Shown piece by piece: positions 8,916 through 17,433 of a DNA stretch of 64,000 bases; the stretch's first letter is position 1; each line of letters begins with the position of its first letter. The position numbers were made by a program, and so were the translations under genes. Origin of the DNA: Roseateles sp. (GTDB taxonomy: Bacteria > Pseudomonadota > Gammaproteobacteria > Burkholderiales > Burkholderiaceae_C); contig JAEUPJ010000014.1 of NCBI GenBank assembly GCA_016790285.1, positions 1-64,000 on the forward strand, given 5' to 3'. Below the pieces are notes generated by a model. It saw only the letters and a program-made list of their open reading frames with translations. It was not told the DNA's origin and made no database searches.

Positions 8916-9718
8916 CAACCCCTGCCCCCACGGCCCTCATCGCCGAAGACGAACCCCTGCTGGCCGAGCACCTGCGCACGGAGCTGGCCACGGCCTGGCC
9001 GGCCCTGGACATCGTGGCCCAGGCCGGCAGCGGCACGGCCGCGGTCGAACTGGCGCTGCGCGAGCGGCCGCAGGTGTGCTTCCTGGACATCCGCATGCCG
9101 GGCATGACCGGGCTGGAAGCCGCGCAGGCCATCACCGAGGACTGGCCGGACGACGCGGGCGCCCTGCCCCTGTTCGTCTTCGTCACGGCCTACGACCAGT
9201 ACGCCCTGCAGGCCTTCGACGCCGCCGCGGCCGACTACCTGCTCAAGCCGCTGACGCCCGAGCGCCTGGCGCAGAGCATTGCGCGGCTGCAGGCACGGCT
9301 CGCTGCCGCGGCCCAGCCGGCCGCCGCCACGGCCAGCACCGACGCCACGCTCGCCACGCTGCGCCAGCTGCTCACCCAGGCCTCGCCCGCCCCGCGGCTG
9401 CGCCACCTGCAGGCTGCCGTGGGCGAGGCCATCGAGCTGGTGCCGGTGGACGACCTCGTCTACCTGGAGGCCGCCGACAAATACGTGCGCGCCGTGACCG
9501 CGCAGCGCGACTACTGGGTGCGGGTGTCGCTGCGCGAGCTGCTGCCCCAGCTCGACCCCGAGCGCTTCTGGCAAGTGCACCGCTCCACCGTCGTGCACAT
9601 CGACGCCGTCGCCCGCGCGCTGCGCCAGGACAACGGCACGGTGCTGCTGGCCCTGCGCAACCGGCCGGAGACGCTGACCGTCAGCCGCGTGCACGCACAT
9701 CGTTTCAAACCGCTGTAG
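8912..9718 (+). CDS. LytTR-family response regulator
   Basis: The 268-aa protein has a receiver domain (residues 8-125) with the acidic pocket AEDE, phospho-acceptor Asp59 in FLDIRMPG, Thr in FVTAYD and Lys in LLKPL. An alanine-rich linker leads to a C-terminal LytTR DNA-binding domain (about 165-268) with YLEAADKYVR and FWQVHRSTVVH. It is translationally coupled to the kinase. Targets are unknown. LytTR proteins usually bind pairs of 9-10 bp direct repeats, and such a repeat (GGAAACGGT twice) lies at 9733-9750 just downstream, so regulation of the next gene is possible. Confidence 0.93.
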   Translation: MTTPAPTALIAEDEPLLAEHLRTELATAWPALDIVAQAGSGTAAVELALRERPQVCFLDIRMPGMTGLEAAQAITEDWPDDAGALPLFVFVTAYDQYALQAFDAAAADYLLKPLTPERLAQSIARLQARLAAAAQPAAATASTDATLATLRQLLTQASPAPRLRHLQAAVGEAIELVPVDDLVYLEAADKYVRAVTAQRDYWVRVSLRELLPQLDPERFWQVHRSTVVHIDAVARALRQDNGTVLLALRNRPETLTVSRVHAHRFKPL

Positions 9719-9732
9719 CCCGGAGATAGCCC

Positions 9733-9766
9733 GGAAACGGTGGAAACGGTATAAACCGTTTCCACC
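9733..9766. promoter_or_regulatory. operator-like repeat: two direct and one inverted half-site
   Basis: GGAAACGGT occurs twice in tandem (9733-9741, 9742-9750). The second copy is part of a perfect inverted repeat, GGTGGAAACGGT-ATAA-ACCGTTTCCACC (9739-9766), that ends at the base before the ATG of the next gene. The loop region reads TATAAA and could be a -10 element. This leaves no room for a ribosome binding site. Confidence 0.65.
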
Positions 9767-10021
9767 ATGAGCCAGCACCGCAAGACACCCCCACCCGAGC
9801 GCGCCAAGCTCGTCCGCGACGGCTTCACCATGCCCGCGGACGACTACGCACTGATCGCCGAGCTCAAGCACCGGCTGCACGACGTCAAGCGCGAGGCCAA
9901 GAAGAGTGAACTGCTGCGTGCGGGGCTGCATGCCCTGGCACAGCTGGACGCCCCGGAACTCGCCGCTGCGCTCGACCGGCTCGTGCCCATCAAGACCGGG
10001 CGGCCGCCCAAGAGCGGCTGA
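9767..10021 (+). CDS. small conserved protein, possible DNA-binding regulator
   Basis: This 84-residue basic protein has the pattern VRDGFTMPADDYALIAELK...KKSELLRAGLHALAQL, resembling small proteins common in Xanthomonadales and Burkholderiales. The short strand (DGFTMP) followed by two helices is reminiscent of a ribbon-helix-helix fold, but this is inference. The start codon directly abuts a perfect 24-bp inverted repeat, which suggests autoregulation. No Shine-Dalgarno sequence is visible. An inner start at the Met of FTMP would remove the strand and is unlikely. Confidence 0.7.
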   Translation: MSQHRKTPPPERAKLVRDGFTMPADDYALIAELKHRLHDVKREAKKSELLRAGLHALAQLDAPELAAALDRLVPIKTGRPPKSG

Positions 10022-10040
10022 ACGCCGCACCGGAGACGCC

Positions 10041-10856
10041 ATGACCGATGCGATCACCTGGTGGCACGCCCTGTGCGCCATCGCCTGCCTGAACCTGATG
10101 GCCTGGACGCTGTCCACCGCCTGGCTGCACCGCAACCGCCCGGAAGGCACCACCTGGCCCCACCAGCGGCTGCAGCTGCTGCTGTCGGCCCTGTATGTGC
10201 TGGGCTGTGGCTACCGCTCGGTGCTGCCGGTGTTCGACGTGCCGCGCATCGTCATGGTGGACTCCTGGGCCTCCAGCGTGCTCGTGGGCCGCACGGTGGC
10301 CACGCTGGCGGAACTCAGCTTCGCCGCCCAGTGGGCGCTGCTCCTGCGCGGCATGGCCGTGGCCCACCGGCACCGCGGCGTGCAGTGGGTGTCGCTGGCC
10401 GTGCTGCCGCTGATCATGCTGGCGGAGCTGCACTCCTGGTACGCGGTGCTGACCACGCGCAACATCGGCCACGTCGTCGAGGAAAGCCTGTGGGGCACCG
10501 TGGCGGTCCTGAGCGTGGGGGCCATGCTGGTGCTGTGGGGCGACGCCTCGGCGCGCACGCGGCGCTGGCTGGCGCTCGCCATCGTGGCCGGCAGCGCCTA
10601 TGCGGCCTACATGTTCGGCGTGGACGTACCCATGTACTGGGCCCGCTGGCAGGCCGACGAGGCGGCCGGGCGCGTCTACCCGGCACTGGCCGCCGGCATC
10701 GCCGACGCCGCCAGCCGCTGGCATGTGTCGCACGACTGGGTGCACTGGCGCAGCGAGGTGGTGTGGATGACGCTGTACTTCAGCGTGGCGGTGTGGATCA
10801 GCATCGGGCTGGCCCACGTGAGGCTGCCGCTGCGGGCGCACCCGCCGGCTCCGTAA
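10041..10856 (+). CDS. multi-pass membrane protein of unknown function
   Basis: The 271-aa protein shows about six or seven hydrophobic segments (for example residues 7-26, 45-62, 75-100, 115-135, 150-170, 185-205 and 240-262). I recognise no motif. ATG 10041 follows a GGAGACGCC ribosome binding site and lies 19 bp after the small putative regulator, so the two genes probably share a transcript. A link to the upstream LytS/LytTR pair is possible from position only. Confidence 0.75.
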   Translation: MTDAITWWHALCAIACLNLMAWTLSTAWLHRNRPEGTTWPHQRLQLLLSALYVLGCGYRSVLPVFDVPRIVMVDSWASSVLVGRTVATLAELSFAAQWALLLRGMAVAHRHRGVQWVSLAVLPLIMLAELHSWYAVLTTRNIGHVVEESLWGTVAVLSVGAMLVLWGDASARTRRWLALAIVAGSAYAAYMFGVDVPMYWARWQADEAAGRVYPALAAGIADAASRWHVSHDWVHWRSEVVWMTLYFSVAVWISIGLAHVRLPLRAHPPAP

Positions 10857-10921
10857 AATCGCCCCACTTCTCTCCAGGCCGGGTGCTCCCCTGCCCGGTC
10901 TTCCGCTGCCAAACGCCCCCG

Positions 10922-12691
10922 ATGAGCCACACTCCCCCCGCCGCCGCGCCGGCGACCAACTTCCTGCGCCAGCGCATCGAGCACGACCTCGAATCCGGCA
11001 CCTTCGCCGGCCGCCATTTCGCCGGCACGCCGGGTGATGCGGCCCACCACGCGGCCGGCCCGCTGGACGAAGCCCGCATCCGCACGCGTTTCCCGCCCGA
11101 GCCCAACGGCTACCTGCATATCGGCCACGCCAAGAGCATCTGCCTGAACTTCGGCCTGGCGCGCGACTACGGCGGCGCCTGCCACCTGCGCTTCGACGAC
11201 ACCAACCCCGAGAAGGAGGAGCTGGAGTACGTCAACGCCATCAAGGAGATGGTGCAGTGGCTGGGCTGGAGCTGGGGCGACAACCTGTTCGAGGCCAGCA
11301 GCTACTTCGACTTCATGTACGCCGCCGCCGAGGCCCTCGTGAACGCCGGCCACGCCTACGTGGACGAGCAAAGCGCCGACGAGATGCGCGCCAACCGCGG
11401 CGACTTCGGCAAGCCGGGCGTGAACAGCCCTTTTCGCGACCGCTCGCCCGCCGAGAACCTCGCCCGGCTGCGCGAGATGCGCGACGGCAAGCACCCCGAC
11501 GGCGCCATGGTGCTGCGGGCCAAGATCGACATGGCCTCGCCCAACATCAACCTGCGCGACCCGACGCTCTACCGCATCAAGCATGCGGAGCACCACGCCA
11601 CGGGCAGCAAATGGTGCATCTACCCGATGTACACCTTCGCGCACCCGATCGAGGACGCGCTGGAGCGCATCACGCACAGCATCTGCACGCTGGAGTTCGA
11701 AGACCAGCGCCCCTTCTACGACTGGCTGCTGGAGCACCTCGCCGACCTGGGGCTGCTCGCGCGCCCGCTGCCGCAGCAGATCGAGTTCGGGCGCCTCAAC
11801 CTGAACTACGTGGTCACCAGCAAGCGCAAGCTGCGCCAACTGGTCGAGGAAAAGCACGTGAGCGGCTGGGACGACCCCCGCATGCCCACGCTGGTCGGCC
11901 TGCGCCGCCGCGGCTTCACGCCCGCGAGCCTGCGCGCGATGGTCGAAGCCACCGGCGCCAGCAAGCAAAACGCCTGGATCGAGGACACCGTGCTCGACCA
12001 GGCCCTGCGCGCCGACCTGGAGCCGCAGGCCCCGCGCGCCTTCGCCGTGCTGCAGCCGCTCAAGCTCAAGCTGACCAACTTCGCCGAGGTCTTCGGCAGC
12101 GCGGACCACCGCGAACCCTGCGAGGCGGCCGCCCACCCGCACAAGCCCGAGCTGGGCGTGCGCCAGTTCTCGCTCGGCCCCGAGCTGTGGATCGAAGCCG
12201 AGGACTTCATGGAGGTGCCGGTCAAGGGCTACTTCCGGCTCTTCCCCGGCAACAAGGTGCGCCTGAAGGCGGGCTACATCATCGAGTGCACGGGCGCCGA
12301 GAAGGACGCCGCCGGCCAGGTCACCGCCGTGCTCGCCACGCTCGTGCCCGACACCAAGAGCGGCACGCCAGGCGCCGACAGCGTCAAGGTCAAGGGCGTC
12401 ATCGGCTGGGTCGGCGCCCACGAGGCCGTGGCGGCCGAAGTGCGGCTGTACGAGCGCCTCTTTGCCGAGCCGCAGCCCGATGCGGGCGGTCGCGACTTCA
12501 TCGAGTTCCTGAACCCGAACTCGCTGCGCGTCGTGCAGGCCTTCGTCGAGCCGTCGCTGGCCGGCGCGCCGGCCGACGCCCGCTGGCAGTTCGAGCGCCA
12601 CGGCTACTTCGTCACCGACCGCGTCGACCACCGGGCCGACAAGCCCGTGTTCAACAAGATCACGGGGCTGAAGGACAGCTTCGCGAAGTAG
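10922..12691 (+). CDS. glnS: glutaminyl-tRNA synthetase
   Basis: This class I aminoacyl-tRNA synthetase of 589 aa charges tRNA-Gln in the cytoplasm. The signature PPEPNGYLHIGHAKS (HIGH at 66-69) and the KMSKS-like loop VTSKRKL are visible, as are the GlnRS-typical FDDTNPEKE and the C-terminal beta-barrel anticodon-binding domain. ATG 10922 gives the normal GlnRS N-terminus with NFLRQRIEHDL. The frame is open much further upstream, but that part overlaps the membrane-protein gene. The gene ends 15 bp before the convergent binding-protein gene. Confidence 0.97.
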   Translation: MSHTPPAAAPATNFLRQRIEHDLESGTFAGRHFAGTPGDAAHHAAGPLDEARIRTRFPPEPNGYLHIGHAKSICLNFGLARDYGGACHLRFDDTNPEKEELEYVNAIKEMVQWLGWSWGDNLFEASSYFDFMYAAAEALVNAGHAYVDEQSADEMRANRGDFGKPGVNSPFRDRSPAENLARLREMRDGKHPDGAMVLRAKIDMASPNINLRDPTLYRIKHAEHHATGSKWCIYPMYTFAHPIEDALERITHSICTLEFEDQRPFYDWLLEHLADLGLLARPLPQQIEFGRLNLNYVVTSKRKLRQLVEEKHVSGWDDPRMPTLVGLRRRGFTPASLRAMVEATGASKQNAWIEDTVLDQALRADLEPQAPRAFAVLQPLKLKLTNFAEVFGSADHREPCEAAAHPHKPELGVRQFSLGPELWIEAEDFMEVPVKGYFRLFPGNKVRLKAGYIIECTGAEKDAAGQVTAVLATLVPDTKSGTPGADSVKVKGVIGWVGAHEAVAAEVRLYERLFAEPQPDAGGRDFIEFLNPNSLRVVQAFVEPSLAGAPADARWQFERHGYFVTDRVDHRADKPVFNKITGLKDSFAK

Positions 12692-12700
12692 GCGCGCGAG

Positions 12701-12716
12701 GCCCGCTCAGGCGGGC
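12701..12716. terminator. short hairpin between convergent genes
   Basis: GCCCGC-TCAG-GCGGGC is a perfect 6-bp stem just after glnS; its loop contains the stop codon of the minus-strand gene. It has no T-run, so a role as intrinsic terminator for either gene is uncertain. Confidence 0.3.
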
Positions 12717-13513
12717 ATCCGGTCGTCGCCGAACTCGTCCAGCGCCCGCTGGTAGAGCCGCTGCAGCGTGCCGTCGTGGCGCAGCGCATCGACGGCGCGC
12801 GTCAGCCGCTGCACAAGCGCCGGGGTCGCCGTGCGCCGTGACAGGTGCAGCCAGAAGGTCTGGCGCTCCACCACCACCGGGCGCGCGAACTGCTGCATGC
12901 GCAGCCCCAGCCCGCGGGCGGCGCCGAACAGGCCGAGGTTGCTGCCGTAGGCCACGTCCACGCGCTGGCTCATCAGCATCTGGATGGCGTGCTCGTTGTT
13001 GTTGACCCACTGCAGCCGCAGGCCCGGCAGGCCGGTCAGGCTCTCCGGCATGGGAAAGCTGCGCGGCACGGCCAGCGCGAGGCGGGACAGGTCTTCCAGC
13101 CGCAGCAGCGGCGCGTCGCGCCGGCTCACGAGCACAGTTGGCAAGGGCAGAACGGGCGCCACCTGCAGGGCCACGGTGTGCAGCTCCTCGTTGCTGAAGC
13201 GCAGCACCACGTCCGCGCTGCCGTTTTGCAGGCTCAGCACCGTGCGGGCATAGGGCACCACGCGGTTCTCGGCCGCCAGGCCCGCGCGCTGCGCGATGAG
13301 CATGCCGATGTCGTACATGAGCCCGCTGGCGCCCTGCGGGCCGATGCGCCCGAACGGCTCGGACTGGATCGTCTCGATGCGCAACACCGCGCCCTCGGCC
13401 CGTACCGGGGCACCCGGCAGCCACCCGAGCAGCCCGAGGCCGCAAAAGGCTCGACGGGGCAGCAGCCACTGCGCACCCGGCGCGCCCACGGCGTCTGCGG
13501 GTTGTTCATGCAT
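12707..13513 (-). CDS. periplasmic substrate-binding protein-like (SBP_bac_3 type)
   Basis: From ATG 13513 the protein has 268 aa. It begins with a leader containing a twin-arginine pair (LPRRAFCGLGLLGWLPGAPVRA), so export by Tat or Sec is expected. The rest follows the amino-acid-binding protein pattern: LRIETIQSEPFGRI, GLMYDIGMLIAQRAGL, VVPYARTVLSLQNGSADVVL and a second lobe with RVDVAYGSNLGLF. No permease or ATPase gene is adjacent, so it may serve as a lone sensor or scavenger domain. The frame remains open upstream, but those residues overlap a poor region. The small gene 13578-13802 lies just upstream on the same strand. Confidence 0.75.
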   Translation of the reverse strand: MHEQPADAVGAPGAQWLLPRRAFCGLGLLGWLPGAPVRAEGAVLRIETIQSEPFGRIGPQGASGLMYDIGMLIAQRAGLAAENRVVPYARTVLSLQNGSADVVLRFSNEELHTVALQVAPVLPLPTVLVSRRDAPLLRLEDLSRLALAVPRSFPMPESLTGLPGLRLQWVNNNEHAIQMLMSQRVDVAYGSNLGLFGAARGLGLRMQQFARPVVVERQTFWLHLSRRTATPALVQRLTRAVDALRHDGTLQRLYQRALDEFGDDRMPA

Positions 13514-13577
13514 CGCGGCATTCGAGCACCTGACGGCGCCCTGCCGCTTGACATGGCGCAAGCCAGCGACCGGCGCC

Positions 13578-13802
13578 TCAGTCGCGCGCGCCGCCGCTGC
13601 GCAGCACGATGGGCGTGGCGTACTCGCGGCCGACCACCGCACGCGCGAACAGGTAGTTCTGCCGCGCCCGGTCGCTCAGCGCATCCAGCCTCACGCCGCC
13701 CTGCGCGTCGCAGGGGAACGCCAGCGCCCGCCCGGCCTGGAACAGGGATTCGAATCGCAGTTCGTAGTCTTGGCCACCGAGCGGCATGGGGCGTGAGTTC
13801 AT
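13578..13802 (-). CDS. small conserved hypothetical protein (74 aa)
   Basis: The 74-residue soluble protein contains FESLFQAGRALAFPCDAQG and ARQNYLFARAVVGREYATP. I recognise this pattern as a small family recurrent in Burkholderiales with no known function. A GAGGTG ribosome binding site precedes ATG 13802. It is 64 bp upstream of the binding-protein gene on the same strand, so the two may be co-transcribed. Confidence 0.7.
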   Translation of the reverse strand: MNSRPMPLGGQDYELRFESLFQAGRALAFPCDAQGGVRLDALSDRARQNYLFARAVVGREYATPIVLRSGGARD

Positions 13803-13921
13803 GGAGCACCTCGTCTTGCTTCCAGACTAGGCGCCACCCGCGCCCACCGCGCGGGAAAACTGCTCGCTCGCGGCCCGCCACCCCCGCACTGCGTGGGTAG
13901 GGCGCCAAGATGTCACGCCGC

Positions 13922-14815
13922 TCAGCGCCCGGCCAGGCGCAGCACGTCGACCTGGAAGGGCCGGTCGTTCATCTCGATGACGCTCGGCAGGGGCACGTTC
14001 AGCGTCATCAGCCGGCGCTGGGGCAGGTCCAGCAGCGCGAGTGACGACTGCAGGTGCTGGCGCAGCAGGAACTGCAGGGAACCATCGGCGAACGCGAGCC
14101 GCAGGCCGCGCCCCACGCGGTCGATGGCCGTGCGGTTGCCGGGGTGGGTGTAGAGGTACTGCGGCAGGTCGTAGGCCAGCAACAGGCTGTCGTCGAGCGC
14201 CAGGCCCTTGAGATCGGCGTGCGCCCGAACCTCCTCGCCCACCTCCAGCACACTGCGGCAGAAGACGTCGGCCCGGCCCAGGGCCACCATCTGGAAGAGC
14301 GCCTCGTAGGTGGCGATCTCGGCCACCGTGAAACCGTTGGCCCGCAGGATCTCGGCGTCGGCCCAGCCACGCCCCTGCACATGCCGCAGCCGCGCCACCG
14401 CACTGAGCGTGCTGGCTTCGCGCACGAGCGCACGGCTGCCGGCATGCACGAAGCAGACGCGGTAGCGGTTCACGCCCAGGTGGATGGGAAACAGCACGGG
14501 CACCAGGCCCGCAGCCCGACCCGCCTCCGGCCCCGTGACGACCATGAAGTTGGGCGCTGCCTGCTGCGCGGCCTCCAGCAACGCGCGGCGCTTGTTCATG
14601 GGGGCAGACACCTGCAGCCGGTAACCGCCGTCCGTGGCGCGGGTACGTTCCAGCGCCAGCTGCACGGCGTCGCGCACATAGGCATTGCGCAGGTCCGTGG
14701 GGCTGTCGGGTGCGCGCAGCGTGAGCGTCAGCTCCTGCACCTGCACCTGCGCAGGCGCGCCCCCCGCGCCGAGCGCGACGGCACATCCCTGGACGAAGCG
14801 GCGGCGTGGCAGCAT
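13922..14815 (-). CDS. second lone periplasmic binding protein-like protein
   Basis: The 297-aa protein starts with MLPRRRFVQGCAVALGAGGA, a short twin-arginine-like export signal. The mature part resembles an amino-acid-type binding fold: a leading LTLTLRAPDSPTDLRN strand, a central ...FPIHLGVNRYRVCFVHAGS, and a C-terminal lobe with DRVGRGLRLAFADGSLQFLL. It has no transporter partner nearby. Together with the binding-like protein at 12707-13513 it forms a pair of orphan binding proteins on the same strand, possibly remnants of sensor or signalling modules. Similarity is by pattern only. Confidence 0.65.
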   Translation of the reverse strand: MLPRRRFVQGCAVALGAGGAPAQVQVQELTLTLRAPDSPTDLRNAYVRDAVQLALERTRATDGGYRLQVSAPMNKRRALLEAAQQAAPNFMVVTGPEAGRAAGLVPVLFPIHLGVNRYRVCFVHAGSRALVREASTLSAVARLRHVQGRGWADAEILRANGFTVAEIATYEALFQMVALGRADVFCRSVLEVGEEVRAHADLKGLALDDSLLLAYDLPQYLYTHPGNRTAIDRVGRGLRLAFADGSLQFLLRQHLQSSLALLDLPQRRLMTLNVPLPSVIEMNDRPFQVDVLRLAGR

Positions 14816-14915
14816 GGTCGAGCCCGAAGCTGGGCCCGACTGTAGCCGCGCCCTGACGGCGCCGTCATGGTGACTTATGCCGGCCGGGCCTGCCGGGAGG
14901 CCAGGCCGCCCCGGC

Positions 14916-16319
14916 TCAGTCGCTTGCGAGGTCCGCCAGGCGACGAACCTTCACCTTGCGCCCCTTGAGCTTGCCCAGCGACAGGCGCCGCACGGCCTCG
15001 CGGGCGATGCTGCGCTCCACGGCCACGTAGCTGTGGAAGTCGGTGACGTTGATCTTGCCGACCTGCGCCGCAGTGAAGCCCGCCTCGCCGGTGAGCGCGC
15101 CGAGGATGTCGCCCGGGCGGATCTTCTCCTTGCGCCCGCCCAGGATCTGCAGCGTGTCCATCGCCGGCAGCAGCGCGCCGCCGGGGGCGTCCTTGAGCGC
15201 ATCCAGCGGCGCCCAGTCGAAGGCGGCGCCCTGCAGCTGCTCGATGCGGCCCACGCGGCCCATCTCGTCCAGGCTCGCCAGGCTCAGCGCCAGGCCCTCG
15301 GCGCCGGCCCGTCCGGTGCGGCCGATGCGGTGCACGTGCTGCTCGACATCGGCGCTGATGTCCACGTTGATGACGCAGGCCAGGTTGGCGATGTCCAGGC
15401 CCCGCGCGGCCACGTCAGTGGCCACCAGCACCGAGGCGCTGCGGTTGGCGAACTGGATCAGCACCTGGTCACGGTCGCGCTGCTCCAGGTCCCCGTGCAG
15501 GGCCAGCGCCACGAAGCCCTGGGCGGCAAGCACCGCCTCCAGGTCGCGGCACTGCTGCTTGGTGTTGCAGAAGGCGATCGTCGACTCCGGCCGGAACGCG
15601 CGCAGCAGGCGCGGCACCGCGTCCAGCCGCTGGGGCTCCGTCACCTCGTAGGCGATCTGGCGGATGCTGGACGCCGCCGCGCTGCTGGCGCCGGCCACCT
15701 TGACGGTCTGCGGGTTGCGCATGAAGCGCGCCGCGATCTCGGTGACGCCTTCGGGAAACGTGGCCGAGAACAGCAGCGTCTGGCGCGACGCCGGGGCGCG
15801 CTTGGCAATGGTCTTGATGTCGTCCAGGAAGCCCATGTCGAGCATGCGGTCGGCTTCGTCCAGCACCAGGGTGTTCAAGGCGGACAGGTCCAGGGTGTCG
15901 CGCTCGAGGTGGTCGATCAGCCGCCCGGGCGTGCCCACGGCGATGTGGGCGCCGAAGGACAGGCTCTCCACCTGCGGCCGCATCGGGCTGCCGCCGCACA
16001 GGCTCAGCACCTTGATGTTGTCGGCGGCGCGCGCCAGGCGCCGGATCTCCTGCGTGACCTGCTCGGCCAGCTCGCGCGTGGGGCACAGCACCAGGGCCTG
16101 CACACGGGCCAGGCTGGCGTCCAGGCGGTGCAGCAGCGCGATGGCAAACGCCGCCGTCTTGCCCGAACCGGTGCGCGCCTCGCCGATGACGTCCTGCCCG
16201 GCCAGGGCCAGCGGGAGGCTGGCGGCCTGGATGGGGGTCATCTGCTGGTAGCCCAGCTGGTCGAGGTTGGCCAGCATGGCAGGGCTCAGGGGCAGGCGGG
16301 AGAAAGCGGTGTCAGTCAT
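14916..16319 (-). CDS. dbpA: ATP-dependent RNA helicase DbpA
   Basis: The 467-aa DEAD-box helicase shows the Q motif (YQQMTPIQ), Walker A (ARTGSGKT), DEAD in LDEADRMLDMGF, SAT, and motif VI HRIGRTGRAG. The C-terminal approximately 75 residues (GGRKEKIRPGDILGAL...) form the DbpA-type RNA-binding domain. In DbpA that domain targets hairpin 92 of 23S rRNA during large-subunit assembly. It is a cytoplasmic protein transcribed divergently from the hypothetical gene at 16442. Confidence 0.95.
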   Translation of the reverse strand: MTDTAFSRLPLSPAMLANLDQLGYQQMTPIQAASLPLALAGQDVIGEARTGSGKTAAFAIALLHRLDASLARVQALVLCPTRELAEQVTQEIRRLARAADNIKVLSLCGGSPMRPQVESLSFGAHIAVGTPGRLIDHLERDTLDLSALNTLVLDEADRMLDMGFLDDIKTIAKRAPASRQTLLFSATFPEGVTEIAARFMRNPQTVKVAGASSAAASSIRQIAYEVTEPQRLDAVPRLLRAFRPESTIAFCNTKQQCRDLEAVLAAQGFVALALHGDLEQRDRDQVLIQFANRSASVLVATDVAARGLDIANLACVINVDISADVEQHVHRIGRTGRAGAEGLALSLASLDEMGRVGRIEQLQGAAFDWAPLDALKDAPGGALLPAMDTLQILGGRKEKIRPGDILGALTGEAGFTAAQVGKINVTDFHSYVAVERSIAREAVRRLSLGKLKGRKVKVRRLADLASD

Positions 16320-16441
16320 CCCCTGATTGTCCAGGGTGTGACACTTTTCGCGGTTCAGCGGGCTGGCCGGCGTGTGTTATCAATTGCTCACATCTGCGCC
16401 GCGGGGCCTGCCTAGCATGCCGGCAGCCGCCGTTTTGCCCC

Positions 16442-16966
16442 ATGCCGACCGCCCCGCCCTCCCCGACGCCCGCCCGCTCCGCCCAGCCCCGTCTGCTCAG
16501 CGGCACCGGCGGTGCCCGCCGCGGCACGGCGCCGGCTCCCGCCTCCCAGACCGGGGCCACGACGTTCACGGCCACCGTCCCCTACACACGGCCCGCACCC
16601 GCGCGGGCCACGCCTCGCGCCACGCCGCCGGTGCCGGCTGCGGCACCCGGCCTGCCGCGCTGGGCCAAGGGCGTGGTCGTGAGCGGCGTGCTGCTGGCCA
16701 TTGCCATGCCGGCCAGCGTGCTGATGTCGCGCTCGATGATCGTGCAGGAGGCGCTGGCCGAGCAAAGCGGCTCCAAGGCGGCCATGGTCTGCACGGCCGG
16801 CGAGGCGCGTGCGGTGGACGGTTCCAGCCTCGCCGGCTGGCTGTTCGGCGGCTCCTACTTCAGCTGCGGCGACTGGGAGACCCGCGAGGCCCGCGTGCAG
16901 CGCGAGCGCGACCAGGCCCAGGCCAACTTCCTCGCCCGCGAGCGCGCCCGGCAGGGGCTTCAGTAA
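16442..16966 (+). CDS. single-pass membrane protein of unknown function
   Basis: The 174-aa protein has a proline/alanine-rich, probably disordered, cytoplasmic N-terminus (residues 1-75), one hydrophobic segment (about 76-100, VVVSGVLLAIAMPASVLM) and a C-terminal part with two cysteines. The tail from about residue 145 is highly charged and probably helical (EARVQRERDQAQANFLARE). I recognise no family. It lies between divergent dbpA and the convergent SUI1-like gene. Confidence 0.6.
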   Translation: MPTAPPSPTPARSAQPRLLSGTGGARRGTAPAPASQTGATTFTATVPYTRPAPARATPRATPPVPAAAPGLPRWAKGVVVSGVLLAIAMPASVLMSRSMIVQEALAEQSGSKAAMVCTAGEARAVDGSSLAGWLFGGSYFSCGDWETREARVQRERDQAQANFLARERARQGLQ

Positions 16967-17039
16967 GCTCGGTCAACCCAGTCCCGTTCGCCGCGAAGCG
17001 GCGCGGCGCCACGTCGAGACAGGCGGCCGGAGCTGATCA

Positions 17040-17384
17040 TCAACCGCCTGCGCGCTTGACCGTCCAGCCCTCGGGGCGCGCCTTGAGCCAGGCCAGGATC
17101 TTGTCGAGGTGGTCGCCCTGGATCTCGACGACGCCGTCCTTCACCGTGCCGCCGCTGCCGCAGGCGGCCTTGAGCTGCTTGCCCAGGGCCTCCAGGGCCG
17201 CGTCGTCCAGCGGCAGGCCGCGCACGACCGTCACGCCCTTGCCCTTGCGGCCAGCCGTCTCGCGGCTCACGCGCACGATGCCGTCACCCGCGGGCCGTGC
17301 CTTGGCCTTGCAGCTGCATTGGGCCTGGGGCTGGCCGCAGCCCGGGCAGGCACGGCCGAAATCGGTGGAATAGACCAGCGTCAT
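17040..17384 (-). CDS. eIF1/SUI1-like translation factor (YciH type)
   Basis: From ATG 17384 this is a 114-aa protein. The C-terminal 80 residues form the SUI1 fold with GKGVTVVRGLP, LGKQLKAACGSGGTVKDG and IEIQGDH-like ending (VEIQGDHLDKIL). Bacterial YciH proteins are thought to monitor initiation complexes as eIF1 does. The N-terminal region contains CPGCGQPQAQCSC, four cysteines that could bind zinc, a feature seen in many proteobacterial members. It ends 74 bp from the convergent gene at 16966. Confidence 0.9.
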   Translation of the reverse strand: MTLVYSTDFGRACPGCGQPQAQCSCKAKARPAGDGIVRVSRETAGRKGKGVTVVRGLPLDDAALEALGKQLKAACGSGGTVKDGVVEIQGDHLDKILAWLKARPEGWTVKRAGG

Positions 17385-17433
17385 GCGCCGGACTGTAGGG
17401 GATGGCGGCAGCACAGCCCGCCCGAGCAGGGCC

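Noticed and set aside
10061-10921. Long N-terminal extension of glnS
   Set aside because: It lies in another frame of the membrane-protein gene; normal GlnRS begins at 10922.
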